Of a stretch of 64,000 bases of DNA, positions 11,367 to 23,104 are shown one piece after another. How positions within the stretch are numbered: position 1 is the first letter of the stretch; every line of letters begins with the position of its first letter. Position numbers and translations under genes: made by a program. The notes beneath the pieces are model-generated. The model was not told the origin of the DNA, did not search any database, and worked only from the letters and a program-made list of their open reading frames with translations. Location: positions 617,501 through 681,500 of the forward strand of contig JAPFBL010000114.1 of assembly GCA_026182355.1 (NCBI GenBank), given 5' to 3'. This DNA comes from Hermatobates lingyangjiaoensis. Lineage: Eukaryota > Arthropoda > Insecta > Hemiptera > Hermatobatidae.

Positions 11367-13765
11367 CTTAGTGGACTAACCTCAGTTTAGAAAAATTTAA
11401 GTTAGTATTTAAAAAAAATTAGTTAGTATTTTCAGAAAATGCCACCGTTTTCCGCACCAATGTGAAATCTGTAATTCTATAACTTTGAAAAATAATGTGA
11501 TACTCAACATTAAATCTGGTTTTCAATTATTTAATCAAAGTACCAATCTAGATCAAAAAAGAACTGTTTAATGTATTCTCAAACAGAGATTTGGATAAAA
11601 TATTAAAATAGTATTTGGATTCCAAATGGAAGTAGAATTAGTAAATATGCACTGAATCGTTAGCTGTAAATAATTTAGATACTGTTGGGCTTTATTAAAA
11701 CTGGTTTATCTAAATAACACAAGGACTTGAGGGGGAATTGGGTTTACTTACTGTTTGTTAGTTCAATTACTGAAATTTGTAAAATATTAATTAATTACCC
11801 ATCAGGCTCAAAGTAATCTACATATTATTGATCAAACAAATTTATCTCATACTGGTTTTAAAAACCATGCAAGAATGTGTAGTGAGACTAGTCTCTTCCG
11901 GTTTTCTCTCCTGCTGACGGAGTTTTTTTAAAAAAAAGAAATATTCATATTGGGACTATATCCTAGGATAGTTTTATTTCACTTCTATTTACACTTTAAA
12001 GAAATAGAAGTAACACGAATTATAATAATAAACTGTGAGATACCTTTAATATTTCTGTCCTGCTAACGGTTGTCCGCCCTGTGAGGAATTAAAATCAACC
12101 AAGGAGATTCAAACGGTGTAGACTACAGGTTGGTCACAATGCAGGAAAAAATCTATTAACAATGGTTGATGAATGAGAAACGTACGTTATTAGACATAAA
12201 GTATAATAAATAATAATTATATAAATGAAATGCATCTGTAAAAAAAGAAAAAAAGTGTCTAAGAAAAATAATTGTTTCTCTTATCTCTTAGTTAACAAAA
12301 TTAAGCATTAAGTAAAGAAAATTGAGATATTAGAGTTTCAAGAATTAAGGCGCTATGTACACCAGGGCTTAAAGAAATAAATTCATTTAATATGGTTAAA
12401 GATTTTGTATTTTATTTAATTTTTATTATTGTTTCTTCTATATTTATTATTATTTTTCTTTAATTATATATTTCTTCAATTGTATTTTTATTTAATTTAT
12501 TGCATTTATTTTGAATTTATTTATGTCTGGGTACTTTTTTAAAAGTATTTTTAACTTAAGCTTTTTTGTATTTTGTTATTTATACAAACTAAGTTCTTAT
12601 TAATTTTAACATGTAATTTATATTCTTTATAATATTTTTTTAATGTTCATAGTTTGTCAGATTTCAGTATTTATTTATTTTTCACAGTGTCATATTAATT
12701 ATTATTATTTCTCAGTTTTTACTTTATTTTTTTATTCTCTTGAACCGCGCTCGCTTGTAACAACACCGTTGGTATCCAACTGTTTGGCCTTCCCATCTCT
12801 TCTCTACTGATGATGGATAAACCGAAAATTAGAGACTATAAGTGAGCTTTTCACTGTCGATACAGGTTTTTTTTTTCAAATATGTTTGTTTAGCGTATTG
12901 AATGTTCTTTTTTTTAGAATACTCTTTGAAACTTAACATTTAATGCCTTTATTTCAGTATCAAAAACCTTGGAGACTCGAAAAATGCAAATCTGGTTCAT
13001 TTGAGGAAGCAAAGTATACTACTCTAACATAAAGCGACTATTGTCTACTTCCTGTTTGGTTTATTATCAAGACTTTCGTTGACCTTTAGGTCAGGTTACG
13101 AAAAGTTCACCTCCAATCAGTGTTTCCGAGTTGGTATTGGAGATAACTACGAGAGCGGAAGTTGGATTCCTTGTAATTACGGCTCCTTTGTTGATGTCAT
13201 AATCCGCAATAATTTGTTTCTTAATATACAGGATTGTAGATTATTGAAATCTTCCAGCTATGTATTAGTTAGTAAAGTCAGGCTTTTCTGTAGTCTGTCG
13301 TGTAGGCCTTAAAACATGTCATAATCACCTGGGCTTGAGCCGGGTCGGAAAATATATCTGCACACAGCTTCAACTGGGTAAGAAAAATGGTCACTCGAAA
13401 TGAATATTCGAATTTCTGTCCAACGTTTCAAGCACGTACTCCAACAGCTTGCTTTCAATTGTGTGTAATGGGCAAACCTGCTACTGATCAACATGTTCAT
13501 TTCTTCAAGGAGATCTTATTTCCTACAGATTTCTGTTAATGCTGTTGGGTAGATTCACATAGGAAAGACTATGAATGGTAACTCACGAGTCAGAGTTTAA
13601 AGGTAATACAAGTGGGTTTTGTTTGATGGGGCACATCAAATATGAACCAGCGGAACAGTTAGTCTGTGGAAAGTTTTTTATTCATTGAGGTATTGTTCTT
13701 GTCGGCTACTAATTATTCCGGATCTCCACAATTGAGTGAATAATTTTTATTTTTTTTCCCGGACG
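11367..13765. other. AT-rich non-coding DNA with a weak ribozyme relic
   Basis: Mostly A/T-rich with long T- and A-rich runs (12.2-12.9 kb). Around 13.41-13.46 kb the minus strand reads CTGTTGGA...CTTGAAACGTTGGAC, which looks like a heavily decayed PLE hammerhead region. No host exon is recognised. Confidence 0.45.
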
Positions 13766-13769
13766 GGAG

Positions 13770-14045
13770 TCATATTGTTTTGCAGGTCGGCTTGATATTG
13801 GCGTGGTGGCAGCCCTGATTAATAGGCACGCTTGGCTTGCACTGGGCAATGTGTGTGTGTTGTGGGGATATTTCGGTTGGTGCGGTTGCAGCCCATTCGT
13901 CAACACTGCTCGCTAGTTGGTCCACTGCTCTTCAACATTTACACGCCTAACCCTTCACATAAATCTCATTCCCACTCTCGCCTATCTCTTTATTCTCTCG
14001 CCAAAATATCCCTCTCCTAAACCCTCCTCTCCATAGCGTTCCTCT
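13770..14045. promoter_or_regulatory. GC-rich island, candidate cis-regulatory element
   Basis: A G-rich core (ggcgtggtggcagccctg, tgtggggatatttcggttgg) with a homeodomain-like gattaat is followed by about 120 bp of C/T-rich sequence (ccctctcctaaaccctcctc). No splice-bounded open frame fits. The G-to-C strand shift matches the other islands. Confidence 0.35.
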
Positions 14046-14289
14046 CACTTTTGCATTATTAACATTTCCGATTTAATTCAACAAGGACCTCTCAAAATTC
14101 CTTATGAAATGATCCCTAAATGAATTTATTCACTATTAAAATAACAAGTTGTACATAGTTATTCTATTACTGCTGCGTTATCTTAGAGTGGAACGATGGC
14201 AGATAAATATCCAATATAACTCATTCCAATATAAGTGTTTCGAAAGATGAAATATGTGCTTCAGTGTTGTTTAGAAGGGTAAACTGTGG

Positions 14290-14575
14290 TGTTACATCTT
14301 CAAGCTCTGATTGCTATAGACACCTTCAGGGTTCGCAGCAATGTTATCCCTCCCATTTCCAAGATATTCTTTCCCCGACAGTGTCTCTCAATTAATATGC
14401 ATTTATTTCGACTGCTCTTACTTATATTTTTATAAGACTCGAGCTTCTGGTGAGGAGAACTGGCACCTTGAAAGGTCTTTAATGGTAGATTCCACTCATC
14501 AGTCAAGTGCTACCTTAATGTCCACCCTTTGGTTTGCCGAACCTTCCTGTACGTTGCAAGTTACCCTTTAAAAAT
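14290..14575. promoter_or_regulatory. Moderately GC-rich patch with POU/homeodomain-like site
   Basis: Contains caattaatatgcatttattt, which combines a TAAT core and an ATGCAT POU-like sequence, inside sequence richer in GC than its neighbours. There is no supported coding frame. Weak regulatory candidate. Confidence 0.2.
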
Positions 14576-14799
14576 CTCTTCTATTATACTTGAACAAAGA
14601 AACCTTGAGATTCCCAGTGTAAATTTAATAACTATGGCAAACTAACAATAACTAAATTTTTATGTGCAAAAAATGATTATTGTTACAAGAGAAATGAAGG
14701 AGTTCTTATGTAATAAAGACAAAGTTAGCAGATTCAAGACTTAGTTGCATTGTAATGTTGGCTTTGTTTTAGTTGTATTTGATGTAAAATACAATGAGG

Positions 14800-15080
14800 A
14801 AGGTATTTCTCGGTAATAGAGAAAGTGCGTGCGAATTAAGAGAAAAGATAAGGTGAGGTTAATATTAGCATAGTGCTACTCGGAGCAGTGAACCATTAGC
14901 ATAGCACTGTACAGCCGCCATCTCGCCGCCCACCTGTTGCCTACTTAGTGTCCTTTATTAAACTTTTCATTTCATTATTATCTCCGCCGTCATAACATCG
15001 TCAACAGAGTCCCACCTTGCAATCCTTAATGTCCCCCTTCAGCCGTCTTTTTACCTTTCATCAAATGCTTTTCTTCAAAT
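14800..15080. promoter_or_regulatory. Island, candidate cis-regulatory element
   Basis: Purine-rich left flank (agagaaaagataaggtgagg), a GC-rich core with accattagcatagc, gccgccatctcgccgcc and an E-box CACCTG (14931), then a C/T-rich right flank (cccccttcagccgtc). The core is unlike any repeat elsewhere in the window. Function is inferred from composition and motifs only. Confidence 0.35.
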
Positions 15081-15084
15081 TAAC

Positions 15085-16540
15085 ACATTCTCTTGCTGGC
15101 TTTCAATCACAGTTTTAAAAACAGTGGTTATTCTTTTTTTGCATAATTAATAATTCAGATTTCAATAAACAAGCCATTCATAAAATTGTTTATATAATTG
15201 CTGTCATTTGCAATGTACAAACATATACATATATATTTTTACTTCCTTCATTTACCTGTTACATGAAATACAGAAGTATGCAAATTTTTCCTTGAATAAT
15301 TGAAATGCATGTTTCAGATCCCCTGAATTGAATGAAATAGGCTTCTAATATGTTTGTGTGTATTTGTGCGTGCAGGATATATAAAAATCAAATGTTTTGT
15401 GATTACCAAATTTCATGTTTAAGTTACTGTTAGCTTTGAGAGGATCTCGTGTAGGGAAGAGGAAAGACAATGAGGAAATGTAACCGCTTAGGCATGCTAG
15501 GTAAGCCTGCTTCCGCAAGGCCCAGTCTTCAAATTCCACAATGAGCCTAGGTTTTTATTTTGTCACTGACTAAAATATACTTAATGAAAGCTGTTGCGAG
15601 ACTATGTTATGCAATTAATCAGCAAGGCATTCTGTTCTAGGAATGGAGCATATGACCTAAAAAAAGAATTGACCAGAAATACTTTTCATCTTGATTTGAA
15701 ACGTGAGCATTTTAAAATATGGTCAAACTTTGTGAGAGTTGAAAAGAAGTTGAAACTATTCTTTAATAATGTCAACAAAATTATACGTTGTGCTCTAAAC
15801 ATGAGTGATTTTCTCTAAAATTTTCTTTTAGTGGATTCACTCAAACAATTTCTAAGTCAATGTAAACAAATACAACAACTAGAGCAGGTCAACAATTAGT
15901 CCAGGATCAATATTCAGTTTTTATAGCTTTATTGATCTTTTCCCTAAGTGGAATTTCATGTTATATTGTGAATTGTTAAATTTTTGATAATTTTTTTGGC
16001 ATAATTTCAATGTTTTTTAATGACTCGTTTAGCATCAAAAAAGCATTTTCTGAAAACAGATATTGTACTAAACAATATAAGTTTTATAATGTAAAGTTAC
16101 GTTACGTTATTAATGTTTAATTTTAATTATATTGCGACTGTTATGATATTATCATGTGAGAATTGTGCTGGTTCCATGTGCTGTGAAGCAGATGTTAAAG
16201 AAGTTAACTTGGACGGAATCACTTTTTTTGATTGGGTAATTTTAGTTTTTGACATCCACTCACAGTGCAAACAAATTATTAATTAGCCAATCAATTCTCC
16301 TTTATTTTTTCAAAACTATTAATTCGTGTTTGGAACTCAACCTCAACGCTAATTTCCATAGTTACATCTAATCTTCACATTTTTTGTCGGGTTTTGGAAA
16401 TATGGTCTAAATGTAGTTGCAGGTTTTCCACCAGAGCAAGCTAAACTTTGAAAGCGGTCTAAGTGAAATAAATTTTGGGAACCTATGAATTTATTAGTTT
16501 TTATTTTTTGAGTGAGTTTGAAGTACAGTTCATGGCTCTT
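15085..16540. other. AT-rich non-coding DNA
   Basis: No exon or repeat family is recognised. Short open frames at 15.35-15.82 kb have no recognisable features. Confidence 0.5.
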
Positions 16541-16543
16541 AAG

Positions 16544-16648
16544 TTATTTAGATCAGTTCAAGGGTCAGCTAACCATGCATAGCAAGGTGCATGCCAAATT
16601 AGTAGACAGGCGTCTTGCTCTTTGATCTCTTCATTATTTAGATCAGTT
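16544..16648. mobile_element. Small insertion flanked by 15-bp direct repeats
   Basis: ttatttagatcagtt occurs exactly at 16544-16558 and 16634-16648, enclosing 75 bp that is GC-richer than its surroundings (agggtcagctaaccatgc...). The perfect 15-bp direct repeat looks like a target-site duplication of the length made by LINE-type retrotransposition. The insert could be a SINE or small-RNA retrocopy fragment. I do not recognise it. Confidence 0.45.
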
Positions 16649-17011
16649 TTTAAAAAATTAAAGTTTTTTTTTTTTGAAGATGAATAATTGAAGTTAAAGG
16701 TATAAAGATGAAACTAAAAAGTATAATCCATTTAAATGTTACATTCATGTTTCGTCTATAATTCTTATTTTTATGTTTATTATTTTAATATTGACCATCA
16801 TAAATATCTAGTTGTAGTTTGAATAGGGTTCTGATAGGGTAAGTGACTTAAGTCCTCAGTGAAGTCACATGAGTGAGAGTCACAGTCACTACAATACACT
16901 TCTCAAATCTAGATGACGACATTGTAGACAATTAGTCGACATTAATATTTTCTTCATAAGTGTTTGTTTTTTGTTGGCTGTTTGTTATTGAGTATTATAT
17001 CATAATATTGT

Positions 17012-17040
17012 AAACAATCATTCCTTGTTTCAGGTGAGTG
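17012..17040 (+). promoter_or_regulatory. Recursive splice (ratchet) site 1
   Basis: acaatcattccttgtttcag is followed without any exon bases by gtgagtg: a 3' splice site fused to a 5' splice site, junction 17033|17034. In long introns such zero-length exons let the spliceosome remove the intron in steps (known from Drosophila Ubx and other long-intron genes). aacaatc about 20 nt upstream could serve as branch point. Site 2 at 63.87 kb shares the block ttgtttcaggtragt. It implies a + strand transcript crossing the window. Confidence 0.5.
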
Positions 17041-17072
17041 CCTACCAAACTTTTCTTTCCTTCTTCTAACAA
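17034..17072 (+). other. Candidate recursive-splice exon, 39 nt
   Basis: Lies between the ratchet junction and a perfect downstream donor, gtaagt at 17073 (context aacaa|gtaagtaac). In characterised recursive splicing, an initial exon is defined by the downstream donor and then removed when the regenerated upstream donor is used. The same arrangement at site 2, with 36 nt, supports the reading. It is 13 codons long and has no recognisable peptide. Confidence 0.4.
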
Positions 17073-17074
17073 GT

Positions 17075-18105
17075 AAGTAACTAACATTCGGAAGTGCAAC
17101 AGAGATGTTTATTACAAGGCTGTAAGTAATCTTGTTTTATTGTCTCCACATCTTCGACCTGAGCAATTTCAATTTCAGAAATTTAAGTATGAACTGTAAT
17201 TTCAGATGTCATTACCATCTTATCGGTTACCCATTAAAGTCGCGCGAGTAAAATAATGAAAATAATTAAAATCTAAGGAAACTTTCTGTTTTAATAATAA
17301 TTAAAAAAGATTGCTGGAAAGATAAATAGACCAGTGATGCCGAAAAGAGATAGTTACAGTCATTTTAAGTCTTCAGTGTTACCTATAAGTCATCTAATAT
17401 GGACCCTTAAAATATCTCATTTTCCAATCTTAACTATAAAAGATCCCTAAAAATATTTAACCCTTCAATTTTGATAATAAGTAGTCTTATATCAATCCCT
17501 TAACTATAGAAGAAGTATTTATTACATTTTGTGCTATTTTGAATAACTATTACTACTTATTAAGTTTTGAGTGCCTGTATGTGTTAGAATAAGTATATAT
17601 TTTTTTGTAAACTTCATTTTTTTTGTTTGTATCATCTCATAGGTAGTTTCTTTTTTATTCTGAGAATCTCATTAACGTTTCCATTTCCGAACTATTTATC
17701 TTAAACGTCTAGTTCATCGTTTGTCCATTTCAAAATTGAATATTTCTTTACATTTTTTCATTTTATTATCAGAATATAATCATTTGTGAAATTCTATACC
17801 TTGTTGGGGTTCATTCTATGAGATTTGTATAATTTCAGATTTATATTTGATTTCTTATATTTTTGTTTAAATTGTGGGATTTATTTATAATTATTAAATG
17901 ATACCAAAACGTCGACTTTGGAAATATAATGGTTGTTTTGATTTTTTCATATTTCACACTTTTATTTATTAAAAAGTTTTAAGTAAAATCTAAGCTTGGA
18001 AAATTGAAAAGGAATCTGGTCATTCTGATATTCTCGATGTATCTCTCTCTCTCTCTCTTTCTCTCTCCCACTCTCTCTTTTTTTTTCACTAATTCAATGA
18101 TCATG
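17075..18105. other. AT-rich intronic sequence
   Basis: Very A/T-rich with no island or repeat apart from a (TC)n run near 18040-18080. Confidence 0.5.
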
Positions 18106-18109
18106 CTTT

Positions 18110-18640
18110 ACCCAAGGAGGGAAGTGAGTAACTCCTTCAATTAATTTATAACATATCAAGGGCACGACTTTTTAATACAATAATCACGTCCTTCCTCAAG
18201 GAAATTGAGTGTGCCAAGTCATTAAACTAACCCAAAATAAGTCCACTAAATTAATAATCCATTGATCCCTTAATACATTACTCATTTAATCAAAGTGATC
18301 GGGGTATTAATGTAGTGACCATGACCCACGACTTTCCTGAAGGTATATGATATTGCAGTTGCTATATTACTCTTAGATCATCAAAACTATCGTGATGATA
18401 TAAATCTTGTGGTCACTACCCATGATATTTCTATCGGAGTATGATATCGCAGGTGTAATAGTACTCTTAGATCATCAAAACTATCGTGATGATAATCTGA
18501 TATGGAATCCGGTAATCACGACCCATGTCTTTTTCTCAAGAAGCATGATGGTACAAATGCAACATACTCTTCTTTCATAAAATATATTGTGATAATAATA
18601 CAGTGACCATGACCTGCGAGTTCCCTCAAGCAGGATAGGT
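18110..18640. repeat. Old degenerate tandem repeat, unit about 97 bp
   Basis: Blocks starting with gtgaccatgacc-like sequence recur at 18315, 18412, 18512 and 18603. Two consecutive units share tactcttagatcatcaaaac and tatcgtgatgata exactly. Earlier, weaker matches (tcacgtccttcctcaagg) extend it leftward. The strong divergence between units indicates an ancient array. Confidence 0.65.
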
Positions 18641-18644
18641 CAAG

Positions 18645-20020
18645 TCCAAACTTACAACAAGAATAGGCCATAATCGATAGCTTGGAAAAAGTAAGAGCGC
18701 CATAAATATAAATTATTCATTAAATCAACAACAGTGTCATTATATAATCAATAAAACACGTTATAATTGATAAATAACCATAGAATGCATATAAATAGTA
18801 TGCAGCTTGCCATTCTAGCATTAACTATTTTTTTTTACCTTTGTCTATTCAAATATATTGACAGATAACTGTTCTTGCAGATTAAATATTCCTACTGTAG
18901 TATACTTAATCAAATAAAACACGCAATGGAGATTGGCATTAGTAACCAAATGCTGTTTATAGCCCTATGACCAGAGTATTAAACAGAAATAAAGTTCTAT
19001 AATTGACAATGGACTCCTGATAATGGTTTCCAGAATATAATTTAGTGTAGTATAAATACACAGTGATGACGGTAATTGATTTGGTTTGTATATTGCAGTG
19101 GTGTTGACTCTACCATAAGACTTGGCCGACGCGTCTTATTAAAATCCTCCCACTCGAGACAGCGGCCGCCAGTGGGTGGTCTCCACGACGTGCACGCCAT
19201 TTATTCTTTCTTTTCTCTTCATTTCTTGCGTGTTTTCTTTAGCCATCATCTTAGTAAAACTGGGATTGTACCTTTAAAGTTCTTTAATATTTTTTTTTAA
19301 TTCTGTAAAAGCCTATAAATAAATGGTTGAAATACTTAAACTGTGACATCATGGTATATCTGATTTGATGGTAAAACCGTTTAAGATCGCAGACGAAACG
19401 TCTGAGCAACCTGAAAACTATTACTTAATGGCGGGCAACGAAAAAAAATCTGATTGAACGGCATGACAACCTAACACGAATACTCGTATAAGGGCTGTAG
19501 ACTGTGAAAGTGCATCCACATATATTATTAGATGAACCGATTAAGGTCGCACTTTCAGAAATTTGGAAAATATATGAATTGGGTTATGGATTTCTGTATT
19601 TTGTTTCTTTAAAATTATTTTCTGTAGTATATATCAAGGGAATTCTATATAACATTGAATGTTTAATGAAAAATCCGTTTCGTATAAATTATTTACGAGT
19701 ATGTTCCATTAATAAATCTCTCGTATGTTCCATTTTAAAAAGCTTTAATTTTAAGTTAATTTTTGTTGATATTAAATTGTTGTTTTTTAAATGTTGCCCG
19801 TGAACTCAAATTGATCTTTTATATATTATTTATAACCATAATGTTTCTTGTGAGTAAAGTTTTGTAGGGTTCCGTAGGCCTTTTGTGTTGTCACTTTTTT
19901 CCAAATGTCCAATTAAGCTTCTAACGATAAGTGCAAGATTTAGAAATGCCTCCCAACTCGGAGTTATTTATCAAGGCGAAAAATAGTTTTCTATTAAAAT
20001 AATATCTACCTGGTGGCAGT
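18645..20020. other. AT-rich DNA with a small CpG-rich patch
   Basis: No gene is recognised. At 19095-19195 a GC- and CpG-rich patch (ggccgacgcgtcttatt, cagcggccgccagtggg, cacgacgtgcacgcc) stands out and may be a regulatory element. It does not show the purine-to-pyrimidine switch of the other islands. A 6-bp hairpin cagacg/cgtctg lies near 19390. Confidence 0.4.
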
Positions 20021-20024
20021 CCTC

Positions 20025-20175
20025 ATTTTGTCATTTGGATTCATGGCAATTTGCACTGATTGCGTGGGCTAGGGGCGGTGCCACATCTCGCAGACTTATC
20101 CCTTTTCATGTTAAATGCCATCGTTGTCTGCCGAGCCTCTGGTCGGCCAATCAACTCTCTATCAAATCAACACAA
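20025..20175. promoter_or_regulatory. GC-rich island with Sp/Klf-like and CCAAT-like sites
   Basis: Contains gcgtgggctaggggcggtg on the left and ctggtcggccaatcaactc on the right, with cttatc (reverse GATA) between. G-rich to C-rich from left to right. No coding frame. Confidence 0.3.
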
Positions 20176-20640
20176 GCCAACAAGTTATACGGTTATTTTT
20201 GAAATGTTATAATTTCAAGATAATTTGTTTATGTATTCGATGGAATGAATACTGACCCTGTTCTCATTACCGTCTTAAATAGGGTACAGAATGGCTCCAA
20301 TTTTTCATTGGCTTGAACCGGTCACATTTATAGCCCCACTCTATAGGTGGGTATTCAATTCATATCCAACGAGGTAAATTTAAAATTAAATAGAAGTATA
20401 AATGTGAACTAACATCCTCGTAGATATTACCCTTAAGCTTTTCTAAAACTTTATAAGACATTTGTATGAAATGAATGATATTCTTTATACTTGAATCCAA
20501 TAAGAATACAAAAGATTCACTACTTTACGAAATTTTAACCCAACAGCCAACATAATAGTTTTGAACAGAGAACATAATCGTTGAATTTGTATTTTGAGGA
20601 TTATACTCGCATCAACTGTGTGATCAAGATAACATCATGA

Positions 20641-20850
20641 ATATACATATATATGTATATGTATAACGGGGCTTCAAAATATACACTTGAAACAAAAATC
20701 AATGGCCAATCGAACGTAAGAAATGAGAAAAAGACTATGCTCTTTCACCCATAACAAGCAGTCTTCGTCAGAGTCAGTTGGGATTTGACTATGACGAAGA
20801 CCACTTGTTACGGTTTGGGCGTTGATAGACATGTATATACATACATGGGT
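20641..20850. mobile_element. Ribozyme foldback, family B
   Basis: Bounded by tatacatatatatg-type sequence. The left half carries a complete hammerhead on the minus strand and the right half a decayed one on the plus strand (ctatgacgaagaccacttg...), together forming an imperfect palindrome around tcagttgggatttgac. Confidence 0.5.
20733..20775 (-). ncRNA. Hammerhead ribozyme (PLE-like)
   Basis: Minus strand: GACT stem I, CTGACGA, a loop of about 18 nt (agactgcttgttatgggt), GAAAG, a short stem III region, triplet ATA, and GTC closing stem I. Same architecture as at 1575-1617 and 58577-58619. Confidence 0.55.
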
Positions 20851-21143
20851 CAAATTTATTAGTACTCCGTTAGTTCGTCAGATTCTAATTCAACTTTCAA
20901 TTCTGATGTTTCAGTTTTTTTTTTAAAACTTTTTTCATATGCAGATATATACAATTTTGAAAGAAAATTTTAATTATTATATTAGAGATTTACTGTTAAA
21001 TAACATATAACAGTAACAGAGGAATTGAAGATAGAGTTTGAGTCCAACAGGTTATCTAGATGCAAGAAAACATATAGTCTGCCCAGACATTCTTTAAGTA
21101 ACTTGGAAATAAAAAAAATTTTAAACTCGGAAATAGTCATAAA

Positions 21144-21620
21144 AACTGAAGCCATGGGAGTTGCATGGATAGCTATATGGTATGAATGTTTCTGCGTTGA
21201 CCATTTGAAGCCCAATCGCCATTCAAAGGATGGGCTAGCCTAGTAGAGGCTAAAACAGCGTATAAAGAGTCACACTGAGAGCAATCCAGTCGGTAAACCC
21301 AGCCGTAGGAAATACAGGAGGTATTGACATGGATAGGGTAGGAATCATGATTGAGAGGGGAAGCTAAGGCAGAGTGCTTGCCTTACAACCCTAAGCCATC
21401 CTTCACTTCCCCTCTCAATTATTATTCCTACCCTATCCATGCCTATACCTCCTGTACTTCCTGCAACTGCTTCTCTCGACTGGATTGCTCTCCGTGTGAC
21501 TCCTTTTACGCTGATTTAGCTTCAACAAAGCTCGGTCTTTGTTTGGATTGCCATTGGGCTTCGAATGGTCAACGCAGTACCATTCCTATAGCTATTCATA
21601 CGACTCCCATGGTCTCAGTT
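21144..21620. mobile_element. Long inverted-repeat (foldback) element, 477 bp
   Basis: Left arm (21144-21363) and right arm (21406-21620) are imperfect reverse complements of about 215-220 bp around a 42-nt loop. Matching landmarks are gccatgggagt/actcccatggt, ggtaggaatcatgattgag/ctcaattattattcctacc and aagcccaatcgcc/ggcgat-like sequence. The frame open across it is a by-product of the repeat. It is MITE- or foldback-like, family unknown, and its transcript would form a long hairpin. Confidence 0.75.
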
Positions 21621-21624
21621 GTAA

Positions 21625-22230
21625 TCACTCGTTTCCTTATTAAAATTCTCAAACAGCTGCGTGATATTAATACTCAAGTTACCTACCATTAGAGTTACTT
21701 GCTGAGACACGTAAATGCTGAACTCAGTTTCTATCTTAATTTTTTGTTTGGTTTTGTTCAAGGTGTTCGCTTGGTTTGTTACAATCGGTATTCATACTTT
21801 TCTTAAAGCCCTCTGCATGTCGAGTCAACAAGGTCATTTATTGTCAAGCCATTTCTTTTCTTACGCGGTGTAGATGTTTAAAAATATTGGTCATATACAG
21901 TATCTAATGCCTGCTCATCGGTTAGAGCTTGTCTTCTCTCCAGCCCTCAACATTGAGCTCCAATAATGACTTAAGAACTTAAGGCCTTATCAAGTTCTAA
22001 TTTCTATAACACTTCGAACTATTCTCCTCGGATTCCTTTCTATTTGATTAAGTACTCATACTTTCTTAGAATCTGCAATATTTTACTGCTGAGTACGAGT
22101 GTTATTGATTGCTTATATAAGTAACTTAATTAGGAAGGAGCGCCTCTTCTTTACTAAGTTGGCTGACATCTTCTAAATGCAAGCCTAAGGGACTTTCGAA
22201 GCATAGATACTGCACTGCGCGTCATTGAAT
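21625..22230. other. Non-coding DNA, nothing recognised
   Basis: Slightly GC-richer than average but without repeats, ribozyme motifs or a plausible exon. Confidence 0.45.
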
Positions 22231-22235
22231 GTGTA

Positions 22236-22259
22236 TTCATGATTAAACATAAAGGGATT
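22236..22259. repeat. 24-bp fragment of duplicated element
   Basis: ttcatgattaaacataaagg plus gatt is identical to 24298-24321. At 24.3 kb it is separated from the TGACGTCA block by 4 bases; here that block lies about 715 bp away. Confidence 0.7.
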
Positions 22260-22799
22260 TCTGATAATCAGTGGAAGGGAGAGGGTGAACCAGAAGCATT
22301 GAGCTACTACTGGACGTCAAGGCGTCGAATGAATGCAAAGGCAAAGACGAGAGTTTCCTTAACAACAAATAACTAAACAGTATTGAAAAAGAACAGAAGT
22401 GTTTGATACTACTACTGTATCTTTTACTGTTTTACTGCAAAATCATAAAAGAGTTATACTAAAATATGCTGGGACTTAGACTTTAACAAGAAATCTACTG
22501 ATAGCTTTTGAAGCGGCATGGACAAGATTTTGAAAGCTAACATATGATCAAATTTAGTGTTAGCATACTACAGGTCGAAGTTTTCTCGGTAGCAGAGCAA
22601 GCACGTTAATCGCTGGCTACTCTGACACCTGTGGGGTTTCAAGTATGTTCACTGTACGCTTAATTATTGTAAGGAGTGGTCACGATTCTTATATCATTTG
22701 AGTTGGATTGAAAAGCGACTGAATTATTTTGTCTTTTAAATTTCCACTTATAAAAACATACTCTAACCTTGAAAGAAAGTAGAAATTGATATGATAACT

Positions 22800-23030
22800 A
22801 GTTTTGAGTGAAGATGAAGTGAAAAGTATGCATGGAGGTTGTGTGCGCGCATGCGTGTGTCGGCATCAGTCTTGAGATAGCTCGGCGGCAGGCGCCTCTT
22901 TAGAGACGCTGTGTCCTCGGCAGGCAACACAATGGACCCAGTAGTCTTCTATTACTGCTTCTGCTTCACGCTTCTGACGTCAGACAACCCTCCCAAGCTT
23001 CCTTTTATCTTCTCTTCTCCTGTAAAACAT
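22800..23030. promoter_or_regulatory. GC-rich island with CRE (TGACGTCA)
   Basis: Purine-rich left (gtgaagatgaagtgaaaag), an alternating gtgtgcgcgcatgcgtgtg Z-DNA-prone stretch, a core with ctcggcggcaggcgcctc, then palindromic CRE TGACGTCA at 22975 and a C/T-rich right flank (cttttatcttctcttctcc). Candidate enhancer or promoter-like element; CREB/ATF binding is inferred from the motif only. Confidence 0.35.
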
Positions 23031-23099
23031 TCTAACGCAGTGGATTTGAATCTCATGGCGGCCCAAGTCCATTACTTAAAATTTTCAGCATCCCCAAGA
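22975..23099. repeat. Duplicated 125-bp element, copy 1
   Basis: By eye it differs from 24326-24450 at 9 of 125 positions (about 93% identical), in the same orientation, with no gaps. Both copies start with the intact CRE palindrome and contain ctcatggcggcccaagtc. Substitutions cluster in the pyrimidine tract (tcttctcttctcc versus tcctttgtttacc), while the rest is almost unchanged. Confidence 0.8.
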
Positions 23100-23104
23100 T
23101 TAAA

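Noticed and set aside
13309..13500. Coding exon on the minus strand
   Set aside because: Short, no motif; contains a decayed PLE hammerhead-like stretch instead.
15498..15520. Ratchet-like gctag|gtaagc
   Set aside because: No polypyrimidine tract upstream.
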